From QHBQ01 sp038230695 (GTDB lineage: Bacteria; Chloroflexota; Chloroflexia; QHBQ01): a stretch of DNA of 46,376 nucleotides. The stretch spans positions 1 through 46,376 of the forward strand of contig JBBRMT010000005.1 of assembly GCA_038230695.1 (NCBI GenBank), in the 5' to 3' direction. The notes under the pieces are model-generated. The model did not search any database, had not been told where the DNA came from, and saw nothing but the letters and a program-made list of their open reading frames with translations. Shown here piece after piece: positions 37,493 through 44,506 of this stretch. The first letter of the stretch is position 1. Every line of letters begins with the position of its first letter. A program made the position numbers and the translations under genes.

Positions 37493-38346
37493 TACTCGAC
37501 GCTCAACCCCACCGCCAACGACCCGGCCAACGCCAGCATCTTACGCAGACGCAACAGGCTGTTCATCGTCTGCGAGTTGCTGATTTGTTCGCGCAACTCG
37601 CGCTCGGTGTCGGGGTTGTTCATGGTGCGAACCCCTTCGTTAAGCCACGCGCTGACGAACAGCAGGTAGGTGGGTACTGCTTCTGGCGCGATGCGGCTGC
37701 TGAACAAAAGTTGCCACGCCTTGTTCGGGCCGATTAGCACGTCGCGGCCTGCGTAGCGATAATCAATGGTGAACGGCTCGATGGGACACTCGAAGAAGAT
37801 ACCGAACTGGTTGCCGGTGCCGAGGACGCGGGTGCTGGTGCGGGGCAGACCGAGGCCACTGTTACTGCGCTTGTTGCGTAGGGTGGCGATGCTCAGGCCG
37901 CTGTATTTGCGCTCGTCGGCGGCAATCAGATCGAGGAAGTAGCGGGCGTTGCTCTCCTTATCTTCATCGGCCAGCCGCTCCACGGTCGCGCCGAGCAACA
38001 ATTCGCTGACCGCATCAATGGGGTATCGAATTGCGGTCCAACAGCCAACCGCACGGGGTTCGCCCTCAAGCAACGCAAAGTTGGCGGGACACTTCAGGCA
38101 GGTGGCGCTGACGTTACGCAATGGCGCTAGCGCCCGCTCCGACTCGATAATGTTGATGACGGGCAACGCGCTGCCGCGCTCGTTATCCACCAGTTGTAGA
38201 TCGTGTTGCTGCGCGGGGTTCATCTGGCCGAGTTGCGCCTTGATTTCGTTGACCTTGCCTTCCAGCAAGGCAAGCTGGTATAGCATGGGCGCACCATAGC
38301 GGCTCTTGGGTTGGCACTCGTAGTCGAGCCGAAAGTAAGCGGTCAC
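37489..38346 (-). CDS. Unknown protein with CxxC motif inside the pxp operon
   Basis: The GTG start at 38346 has GAGGAGA 6 nt upstream. The stop overlaps the pxpB start by 4 nt, so it is part of the operon. The 285-residue protein has no signal or membrane segment. An N-terminal helix (LALLEGKVNEIKAQLGQM) is followed by C83-x-x-C86 (SATCLKCPANF) and C102 (AVGCWTAIRYP), a possible metal or redox site; then an ADEDKESNARYFLDLIAADE helix, a beta-like FGIFFECPIEPFTIDYRY and a helical tail. I do not recognise a family. Being set between pxpA and pxpB implies a tie to 5-oxoproline use, such as a regulator or accessory factor, but that is inference. Confidence 0.6.
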   Translation of the reverse strand: MTAYFRLDYECQPKSRYGAPMLYQLALLEGKVNEIKAQLGQMNPAQQHDLQLVDNERGSALPVINIIESERALAPLRNVSATCLKCPANFALLEGEPRAVGCWTAIRYPIDAVSELLLGATVERLADEDKESNARYFLDLIAADERKYSGLSIATLRNKRSNSGLGLPRTSTRVLGTGNQFGIFFECPIEPFTIDYRYAGRDVLIGPNKAWQLLFSSRIAPEAVPTYLLFVSAWLNEGVRTMNNPDTERELREQISNSQTMNSLLRLRKMLALAGSLAVGLSVEY

Positions 38347-38408
38347 GTTGGTCTCCTCGTTGTGGCATCGGCGTAATTGCGCTACAGGGTTGATCTTTCG
38401 GCTGGCCT

Positions 38409-39206
38409 TCAGGCGGTGTCCACCGTAGATGCGGGATTGGCTGCCGGTGACTGGATGGTTGACGCAGCGAACGGCTGCACTTGCGCCCCTGCCGCTTCGA
38501 GTGCGGCGCGAACGGCGGCCAGCACTGCTACGGCGTTGGGGTTGTCGCCATGCACGCAGAGGGTATCGGCTTGCGCCGCTATTCTGCTGCCGTCGTGGGC
38601 AATTATATACCGATTATAAATAATGTGCAACGCTTGTTGAGCGGCAATCTGGGGGTCGGTATGCACCGCGCCAGGCAAGGCGCGGGGTTGCAGACTGCCG
38701 TCGGCCTCGTAAGCGCGGTCGGCGAACGCCTCGGACGCGACCCGCAACCCCGCCCCCCGCCCGGCTGCTAGCAGCGCCGAGCCAGCCAGCCCGAATATCA
38801 CCAGCCGTGAGTCGAAACGGTGGATGGCGTGGGCAATCGTGGTTGCCATCGCCTCATCGCGGGCGGCCTGGTTGTACATCGCGCCATGCGGCTTGACGTG
38901 GGTCAACGCTACCCCCTGCGCCTCGCACAGGGCGCGGATTGCGCCAAGCTGGTAGAGCAGCAAGTACATCAGTGCATCATGGTCGAGTTGCATCTCGCGG
39001 CGACCAAAGTTGGCCCGATCATCGTAGCCAGGATGAGCACCCACCGCCACGCCATATGCCTTAGCCAACGCAATCGTCCGCGCCATGGTGCCACTGTCAC
39101 CGGCATGAACCCCGCAGGCGATATTCGCTGAAGTGATGTAGGGCAACAGGGTGGCATCAATGTCGCCCTCTAGTTCGCCCATATCGCAGTTCAGGTCAAT
39201 GAACAT
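38409..39206 (-). CDS. pxpA: 5-Oxoprolinase subunit A (LamB/YcsF type)
   Basis: The start at 39206 gives MFIDLNCDMGELEGDID, the exact family opening (D-L-N-C-D-x-G-E). An upstream in-frame start would add residues over the GGGGTGG site. The 265-residue protein has ANIACGVHAGDSGTM, VGAHPGYDDRANFGRREM, THVKPHGAMYNQAARD and CVHGDNPNAVAV. The His and Asp residues match the metal-dependent PHP-like barrel that performs the hydrolytic step in the PxpABC oxoprolinase. First gene of a four-gene minus-strand operon (pxpA, unknown, pxpB, pxpC), 62 nt before the unknown gene. Confidence 0.92.
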   Translation of the reverse strand: MFIDLNCDMGELEGDIDATLLPYITSANIACGVHAGDSGTMARTIALAKAYGVAVGAHPGYDDRANFGRREMQLDHDALMYLLLYQLGAIRALCEAQGVALTHVKPHGAMYNQAARDEAMATTIAHAIHRFDSRLVIFGLAGSALLAAGRGAGLRVASEAFADRAYEADGSLQPRALPGAVHTDPQIAAQQALHIIYNRYIIAHDGSRIAAQADTLCVHGDNPNAVAVLAAVRAALEAAGAQVQPFAASTIQSPAANPASTVDTA

Positions 39207-39231
39207 CTTCCACCCCCTGGGTAAAGCAGCA

Positions 39232-39255
39232 GGGCGGGCCACCGCCCGCCCCTAC
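39232..39255 (+). repeat. Hairpin repeat, GGGCGGGC type
   Basis: GGGCGGGC-CACC-GCCCGCCC is a perfect 8-bp stem, then CTAC. Confidence 0.75.
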
Positions 39256-39298
39256 GCCAGTATTGTTGCTTACGATGGGCATTGTGGAGCGGCAGGAA

Positions 39299-39320
39299 GG
39301 CGTATGCCATGCGCCCCTGC
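39299..39320 (+). repeat. Hairpin repeat, GTATGCCATGC type, partial
   Basis: GGCGTATGCCATGCGCCCCTGC; the same core as the copies at 3386 and 6599. Confidence 0.6.
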
Positions 39321-39338
39321 GCCAAAGCGGGCTATACC

Positions 39339-39370
39339 AACTCAAAACTCATCACTCAAAACTCATAACT
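39339..39370 (-). repeat. Heptameric repeat at the moxR stop codon
   Basis: AACTCAAAACTCATCACTCAAAACTCATAA broken as units of 7; the moxR TGA lies in the last unit. Confidence 0.7.
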
Positions 39371-40406
39371 TCTCTTCTTCCCGAACCTCTTCGAGGATGT
39401 TGCCCACGATGCTGTCGGTGCTGATACCCTCGGCCTCGCCGTCGAAGTTGAGGATGATGCGATGGCGCAACGCGGGGATGGCGACGGCGCGAATATCCTT
39501 GTAGGCAACATTGTAGCGCCCATCGAGCAGCGCGGTGATCTTCGCGCCGGTGATCATTGCTTGCAAAGCGCGGGGGCTGCCACCGTAGCGCACGTACTTC
39601 TTCACCATCGGGGTTGGCTGCTGATCGGGATGGGTGGCGAGCAGGATCCGCACCGCATAGTTGGTGACGTGCGCGGCGATGGGGGTCTGCCGCGCCACAT
39701 TCTGCATCCCGGCAATGGTCGCGCCGTCAGTGGCTTTGTGGACGCTGGCCTGGTATCCGCTAGTGGTGCGTTCACTGATAATCGCCAATTCGGCGGCGGT
39801 GGGGAACGGCACCAGCATCTTGAAGAAGAAGCGATCGAGCTGCGCTTCGGGCAATGGGTAGGTGCCTTCCATCTCCAGTGGGTTCTGCGTCGCCAGCACA
39901 AAGAATGGCTGCGGCAATTGGTAGACGTTGCGGGCGATCGAAACCGTCCCCTCCTGCATTGCTTCCAGTAGCGCCGATTGGGTCTTGGGGGTAGCGCGGT
40001 TGATCTCGTCGGCCAGCACTAGATTGGCGAACAGCGGCCCCTTCTGGAACTGGAAGCCGCGCTTGCCGTCCTCATCCTCGATGATGATGTTGGTGCCGAT
40101 GATGTCGGCGGGCATCATGTCGGGGGTGAACTGGATGCGGTCGAAGCTGCAATCCAGCGCCAGGGCCAAGGTACGCACCAGCGCGGTCTTGCCCAACCCC
40201 GGTACGCCTTCCAGCAGGCCGTTGCCACCCGCCACCAGGCAGGTCAGCACCTCGCGCACCAGTTGGCGTTGCCCCACGATTACCTTGCCCACTTCCTCCT
40301 CGATGCGGGCTGCCGTCTCCCTGAAGCCAACCGCTGGGTCGAAGGTCTGCCCATGTTCTGTTCGCATCGTTGGCTGCGTCTGCTCACCGCCCTGCCTGCT
40401 GGTCAT
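39363..40406 (-). CDS. MoxR-family AAA+ ATPase
   Basis: GGGGGAG precedes the ATG at 40406. The 347-residue protein shows VGQRQLVREVLTCLVAGGNG, Walker A EGVPGLGKTALV, Walker B LVLADEINRATPKTQSALLE, then VLATQNPLEMEGTYPLPEAQ, LDRFFFKMLVPFP and a lid ending RYGGSPRALQAMITGAK. MoxR ATPases usually act with DUF58 and vWA proteins as chaperone systems for secreted or metal enzymes. Here it stands between the pxp operon and a toxin-antitoxin pair, while the DUF58/DUF4129 genes are at the far left of the window. It may be one of several MoxR paralogues. Its final REEEKL and stop merge into a heptameric repeat. Confidence 0.9.
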   Translation of the reverse strand: MTSRQGGEQTQPTMRTEHGQTFDPAVGFRETAARIEEEVGKVIVGQRQLVREVLTCLVAGGNGLLEGVPGLGKTALVRTLALALDCSFDRIQFTPDMMPADIIGTNIIIEDEDGKRGFQFQKGPLFANLVLADEINRATPKTQSALLEAMQEGTVSIARNVYQLPQPFFVLATQNPLEMEGTYPLPEAQLDRFFFKMLVPFPTAAELAIISERTTSGYQASVHKATDGATIAGMQNVARQTPIAAHVTNYAVRILLATHPDQQPTPMVKKYVRYGGSPRALQAMITGAKITALLDGRYNVAYKDIRAVAIPALRHRIILNFDGEAEGISTDSIVGNILEEVREEEKL

Positions 40407-40459
40407 CTTTGCTCCCCCTCTTGTTGGTCTTGTTGGATACGCGCTTATATCATGTGGTG

Positions 40460-40488
40460 ATTATAACATTCGGCGAACGGGCCGACAA
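40460..40488 (-). promoter_or_regulatory. Promoter of moxR
   Basis: Minus strand: TTGTCG, 17 nt, TATAAT, leader ~50 nt. Confidence 0.5.
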
Positions 40489-40525
40489 TGACAATACCGC
40501 TAAAGACGGGTGGGCGGTTCACCTG

Positions 40526-40554
40526 TTGCGAATTACGGGCTATTATGCTATAAT
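40526..40554 (+). promoter_or_regulatory. Promoter of the DUF4258/YgiT pair
   Basis: TTGCGA, 17 nt, TATAAT with extended TGC. The leader to the ATG at 40741 is ~180 nt and begins with GGGT-GACA-ACCC, a small hairpin. I could not assign the leader to a riboswitch class. Confidence 0.6.
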
Positions 40555-40740
40555 CATGGGAGGGTGACAACCCTTAGTGTAGTGGATTAGGACGAGGTGG
40601 CGTGAGGTGGTGGAGGGGATCCGCCAGTTGCGAGAAAAACCCTGGGGAGGCATTGTTAATGACCACTGAAAGGTATGTTGCCAGGCAATGCTCCGTCTGG
40701 TAAACAGGTTTTGCTGATTGCCATCATTTGAGGGACAAGG

Positions 40741-41022
40741 ATGTACGAAAATATCCTGCAGCGGATGCGTCATTGTATGCGTCAAGGACACTATCACCTT
40801 ACAATTCATGCTCTTGAAGAGATGGACGAGGACAACATTAACCATTACGATATTGAGTATGCAATACTATCTGGCGAGGTCGTTGAACGACAACGTGATA
40901 GGGTGACAGCAGAGTATAAATACCGGATTTTGGGTTCGACCTATCATGATCTACGCATAGAAGTCGTAGCCAAGCTGGATACCAAAGCGTGCCTTGTGAT
41001 AATCACCGTGTGTCTACTCTAG
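40741..41022 (+). CDS. DUF4258 protein, putative toxin of a TA pair
   Basis: The 93-residue protein reads HYHLTIHALEEMDEDNINHY, DIEYAILSGEVVERQRDR and ends VEVVAKLDTKACLVIITVCLL-like beta strands. The H-A-x-E-x-M-x-x-x-x-I-x-x-x-D-I-x-x-A-I-L-x-G-E motif is that of DUF4258, a RelE/MqsR-like fold frequently followed by a YgiT-type zinc-finger gene, as here (14 nt downstream). By analogy with MqsR it may be an mRNA interferase and the next gene its antitoxin. The pair is complete and has its own promoter. Toxicity has not been shown for this member. Confidence 0.8.
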   Translation: MYENILQRMRHCMRQGHYHLTIHALEEMDEDNINHYDIEYAILSGEVVERQRDRVTAEYKYRILGSTYHDLRIEVVAKLDTKACLVIITVCLL

Positions 41023-41036
41023 TAAGGGGCAAAGCG

Positions 41037-41309
41037 ATGACTTGCAGCAATTGTGGACAACCCACCGTTCGCATCCGGCGCAGCACACGTGCATTCGGCA
41101 AGGGACCTGAAAACATAATGGTGATCGAAAATGTGCCGGTAATCAGTTGCCGGAATTGTGGCATGGATTTCATCAGCGCCGCTACACTAGAGCAAATTGA
41201 GCAGCTACGCGCCCATCGTATGGAAGCCCCCAGATATTCGATCCCCGTTGCTACATTCCAGGATCGGGAAGATGGGCTGCTAACCAAGTTGGCTGAAGCT
41301 GCAGCGTAA
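41037..41309 (+). CDS. YgiT-type zinc-finger protein, putative antitoxin
   Basis: The start at 41037 (MTCSNCGQPTVRIRRSTRAF) has AAGGGG 8 nt upstream. The 90-residue protein has two CxxC knuckles: C3-x-x-C6 and C40-x-x-C43 (ISCRNCGMDF), as in the MqsA/YgiT N-terminal zinc domain. A helix (AATLEQIEQLRAHRM) follows, but no full HTH like that of MqsA is present, so autoregulation, if any, would use another surface. It lies directly after the DUF4258 gene and probably neutralises it. Confidence 0.82.
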   Translation: MTCSNCGQPTVRIRRSTRAFGKGPENIMVIENVPVISCRNCGMDFISAATLEQIEQLRAHRMEAPRYSIPVATFQDREDGLLTKLAEAAA

Positions 41310-41360
41310 GTTTACTGTCATAGCGACTATGTTATCTACAAACCCTACAGAGGCACACCC

Positions 41361-42080
41361 ATGTACATCGTTAGCGGCAAGCAGATCCGCGATATGGATG
41401 TTGGTTGATTAGATCGCATCATCGCGCCCTATACGGCGGTGGCTATAGATCTCGGCACAGGTGATGGGCGTTACGTCTATCGCCAGGCGCTGGTGCGCCC
41501 CGACACCTTATGTATTGGTGTAGATGCCACCAGCGAAAATCTTGCCGATTACTCGGCTCGTGTCAGCAAGAAGCCCAGTCGCGGTGGCCTACCCAACGCT
41601 CTCTATGTGCTGGCAAACGCCGAGTCGCTGACAGCGGAGCTAAACGCCCGCGCCAACGCCATCACCATCAACCTGCCCTGGAGTAGCCTGCTGGCTGGGC
41701 TGACGCGGGGCGATGCGTGTTTGCTCGCCAGCATTGCCCGCCTCGCCCGCCCTGGGGCTAGCCTCGACATCATCATCAACCTGGCCGCCTTTGCCTCACC
41801 CGTGCCGCTGGAACTGCAAGCTCTGCCCGTGCCAACCGTAGAATACGCCCTTGCTGTGCTGAAGTCGCGCTACGCTGAGTTTGGCATCCACATTAAGCAC
41901 GCCAAGATGCTGGGCAAGCAAGAGATGGCACAGATCGGTTCCGACTGGGCGTTGCGGCTAGCTTATGGTCGCGCTCCGCTGGCGGTGCATATCGCAGCGA
42001 GTGTCGTTCCTTTATATGGCAACAGAACTTTGACTAAATCGCCACCCTGGGTTATACTTGTCCCCAGCCACAAACATTAG
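41361..42080 (+). pseudogene. NpmA/KamB-like 16S rRNA (A1408) methyltransferase with in-frame TGA
   Basis: The ATG at 41361, preceded by AGAGG, opens MYIVSGKQIRDMDVG, then a TGA at 41406-41408 stops it. The same frame continues without a break as LDRIIAPYTAVAIDLGTGDG, RYVYRQA, IGVDATSENLADYSARVSKK, PSRGGLPNALYVLANAESL and LPWSSLLAGL, to 42080. These motifs, especially I-D-L-G-T-G-D-G-R, G-x-D-x-x-x-E-N-L, K-P-x-x-G-G-L-x-N and L-P-W-x-S-L-L, match the NpmA/KamB family that methylates A1408 of 16S rRNA and protects against aminoglycosides. The N-terminal beta hairpin before the stop is also family-like. A single base change would restore it. Re-initiation at 41439 (GTG) would lack that hairpin. 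The gene is likely inactive unless read through. Confidence 0.75.
42030..42058 (+). promoter_or_regulatory. Promoter of the prolyl oligopeptidase gene
   Basis: TTGACT, 17 nt, TATACT. It lies inside the last codons of the methyltransferase-like frame, whose C-terminal tail is not family-like. Confidence 0.65.
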
Positions 42081-42095
42081 CATACAAGGAACATT

Positions 42096-44171
42096 ATGAC
42101 CACATCTATCCCCACCCCACCCGCGACGCGGCGGGAGACCGTAGTGGAAACCCTGCACGGACATGAGGTCCGCGACGACTACCGCTGGCTGGAGGACGAT
42201 GCCAGCGCCGAGGTGAGCGAGTGGATTGCCGCGCAGAACGCGCACACCCGCCAATCGCTTGATGAGGTGCCGGGGCGGGCCGCGCTCGAAGCAAGATTGC
42301 GCCAGTTTATCGCCATTGGCACGCTTGGCACGCCCGCCGTGCGCGGCGCACGCCACTTCTACACCCGCCGCGAGGGGGAGCAGAACCAGCCCGCCCTTTA
42401 TGTGCGCGACGGCGTGGATGGCCCTGAGCGGGTGCTGCTAGACCCTAATACCGCCCACGAGCAGGCCACCATCGCGCTCGACTGGTGGTATCCATCCGAC
42501 GACGGCAAGCGGCTGGCCTACGGCTACAGCGAACATGGCGACGAGAAGAGTACCCTCTTCGTGCTGGATGTGGATAGCGGCAAGCGGCTGAGTAAACAGA
42601 TCCCCCACACCCGCTATACATCGCTGGCCTGGGAGCCGGATGGCAGTGGCTTCTATTACACCCGCTACCCTGCCCCTGGCGATGTGCCAGGCGGGGAGGA
42701 GAACTACCACCAGCACGTCTTTCACCACCGTTTGGGCGACGATTGGCAAAGCGACCCCAAGCTGTTCGGCGCGGGCCGCGAGATGACCGAGCAGCCCTCC
42801 ATCGTGCTGTCGCCTGATGGCCGCTGGTTGATAGTAACCGTGTTTATTGGCTGGGCGCAGAGTTCAGTCTATCTGCTAGACCTCCACCAACCGGACAGCC
42901 AGTTTACCCCTATCATCGAGGGAGTCGAAGCCATCTTCTACGGCGAAATCCTGCACGACCACCTTTATATGCTTACCAATCAGGATGCGCCGCACTATAA
43001 AGTAATGGATGTTGACCTGACCCAACTGCAGCGGGAAAACTGGCGCGAACTCATTGCCGAGCGCGAGGAGTCCACTATTGTCGGGTTCAGCATTGTCGGC
43101 GAACGGCTGATCCTCGATGAATTGCGTGATGTAACCTCCCGCGTCAGCGTTTATCGGCTGGACGGCACGCGGGAAGGCGAGATTGCCTTGCCGCCGCTGG
43201 GCAGCGTTACGGCGCTGGGCGGCGAGTGGAACGGTGAGGCGGTCTACGTTGGCTACGAGTCGTACACCAACCCGCCCACCGTCTACCGCTATCAGCTTGA
43301 TGGCGGCGAACTGAAGGTGTGGGCTAAAGTGGACGCGCCGATTGATACCAGCCGCTTCGAGGTCAAGCAGGTCTGGTACAAGTCGCAGGATGGCACGCTC
43401 ATTCCCATGTTCATCGTCGCAGCTCATAGCCTGGTCCTGAATGGCGACCACCCCACGGTATTGAGCGGCTATGGCGGCTTCAACGTCAGCCGCACGCCTA
43501 CTTTTACCCGTACCATCCTGGCCTGGCTAGAACGCGGGGGGGTCTATGCCGCCGCCAACCTGCGCGGCGGCGGCGAGTTCGGCGAGGATTGGCACCGCGC
43601 CGGGATGCTCGAAAAGAAGCAGAACGTGTTCGATGATTTCATTGCCGCTGCCGAGTATCTGATTGACGAGGGCTACACCAACCCTAATCGGCTGGCAATC
43701 GAAGGGCGCAGCAATGGCGGTCTGCTGGTTGGCGCGGCGGTGACGCAGCGGCCAGAATTGTTCCGCGCCGTCGCTTGCGGCGTGCCGCTACTGGATATGC
43801 TCCGTTACCACCTGTTCCGCATCGCCCGCCTCTGGATCCCCGAATATGGCAGCGCGGAAGACCCTGAGCAGTTCGCCTACCTGCACGCCTATTCACCCTA
43901 TCACCAGGTTCGTTCTGGCACCCGTTATCCCGCAGTGCTGCTATATGCCGCTGTGTCGGACAGCCGTGTAGATCCGCTGCACGCCCGCAAGATGGCGGCG
44001 GCCTTGCAAGCGGCCAGCGCGTCCCCCTACCCCATCCTGCTACGCATGGAGGCGGAGGCGGGACACGGCATCGGCAAGCCACTCTACAAGCAGGTTGCTG
44101 AATACGCCGATACCTGGACTTTCATCTGCAGCCAACTCGACGTGTCGCTGGAAGGAACAACTAATGCGTAA
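42096..44171 (+). CDS. Prolyl oligopeptidase (S9A serine peptidase)
   Basis: AAGGAA precedes the ATG. The 691-residue protein has an N-terminal part VVETLHGHEVRDDYRWLEDD, the seven-bladed propeller (~70-410), and a C-terminal alpha/beta hydrolase. The catalytic triad is S539 in EGRSNGGLLVG, D622 in AVSDSRVDPLHA and H657 in EAGHGIGKP. LSGYGGFNVSRTP, ANLRGGGEFGEDWHRAG and LDMLRYHLF are characteristic of the family. It cleaves short proline-containing peptides after Pro. No signal peptide is visible, so it is cytoplasmic. The next small membrane protein gene overlaps it by 8 nt. Confidence 0.95.
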   Translation: MTTSIPTPPATRRETVVETLHGHEVRDDYRWLEDDASAEVSEWIAAQNAHTRQSLDEVPGRAALEARLRQFIAIGTLGTPAVRGARHFYTRREGEQNQPALYVRDGVDGPERVLLDPNTAHEQATIALDWWYPSDDGKRLAYGYSEHGDEKSTLFVLDVDSGKRLSKQIPHTRYTSLAWEPDGSGFYYTRYPAPGDVPGGEENYHQHVFHHRLGDDWQSDPKLFGAGREMTEQPSIVLSPDGRWLIVTVFIGWAQSSVYLLDLHQPDSQFTPIIEGVEAIFYGEILHDHLYMLTNQDAPHYKVMDVDLTQLQRENWRELIAEREESTIVGFSIVGERLILDELRDVTSRVSVYRLDGTREGEIALPPLGSVTALGGEWNGEAVYVGYESYTNPPTVYRYQLDGGELKVWAKVDAPIDTSRFEVKQVWYKSQDGTLIPMFIVAAHSLVLNGDHPTVLSGYGGFNVSRTPTFTRTILAWLERGGVYAAANLRGGGEFGEDWHRAGMLEKKQNVFDDFIAAAEYLIDEGYTNPNRLAIEGRSNGGLLVGAAVTQRPELFRAVACGVPLLDMLRYHLFRIARLWIPEYGSAEDPEQFAYLHAYSPYHQVRSGTRYPAVLLYAAVSDSRVDPLHARKMAAALQAASASPYPILLRMEAEAGHGIGKPLYKQVAEYADTWTFICSQLDVSLEGTTNA

Positions 44172-44373
44172 CATTCTGTTGGGTCTGGGCATCATCTGTC
44201 TACTGGGCGGCGCGGTGTTTTTGATTCAGGGTACAAGATTGTTGCCCTTCGACAACCCGCTCTATAGTAGCTCCATGACCGGCCAGCCTCTATGGGGCTG
44301 GATTGGCGCAATAATGCTGGTGGTCAGTGTAGGGCTGTTCTACTTTGGCGCAACCATGCCGAAGCGGAGGTAG
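44164..44373 (+). CDS. Small two-helix membrane protein
   Basis: AAGGAA lies 6 nt before the ATG at 44164, inside the end of the oligopeptidase gene. The 69-residue product has two hydrophobic helices (ILLGLGIICLLGGAVFLI and WIGAIMLVVSVGLFYFGA) separated by a loop with LLPFDNPLYSSSMTGQPLW, and a basic end (MPKRR). The conserved-looking ...FDNPLYSSSMTGQ loop suggests a real family, but I do not recognise it. Co-translated with the peptidase; function unknown. Confidence 0.7.
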   Translation: MRNILLGLGIICLLGGAVFLIQGTRLLPFDNPLYSSSMTGQPLWGWIGAIMLVVSVGLFYFGATMPKRR

Positions 44374-44470
44374 GGCAGTGCTGAGGTTTGCGGTTTGAGT
44401 TAGGTGTAGGTGGTCGCGGCTTGCGGCTGCAAATTGGTATTGATGCGTGGCGAGATTCACCCTCACCCAC

Positions 44471-44493
44471 CCCTCTCCTGTCAAGGGAGAGGG
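44471..44493 (+). terminator. CCCTCTCC hairpin followed by T-run
   Basis: CCCTCTCC-TGTCAA-GGGAGAGGG then CTTTTTG. It is a member of the same repeat type as 16235-16256, here placed and shaped as an intrinsic terminator for the peptidase operon. Confidence 0.65.
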
Positions 44494-44506
44494 CTTTTTG
44501 CTGCCA

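Noticed and set aside
40555..40740. Riboswitch or structured RNA in the DUF4258 leader
   Set aside because: I could not match conserved cores of known riboswitches; only a 4-bp hairpin is clear. Kept as a remark under the promoter.
41361..41408. Recoding of TGA as an amino acid
   Set aside because: TGA is used as the normal stop of many genes here (for example pxpB and moxR), so genome-wide reassignment is excluded; no SECIS-like hairpin is evident after the codon.
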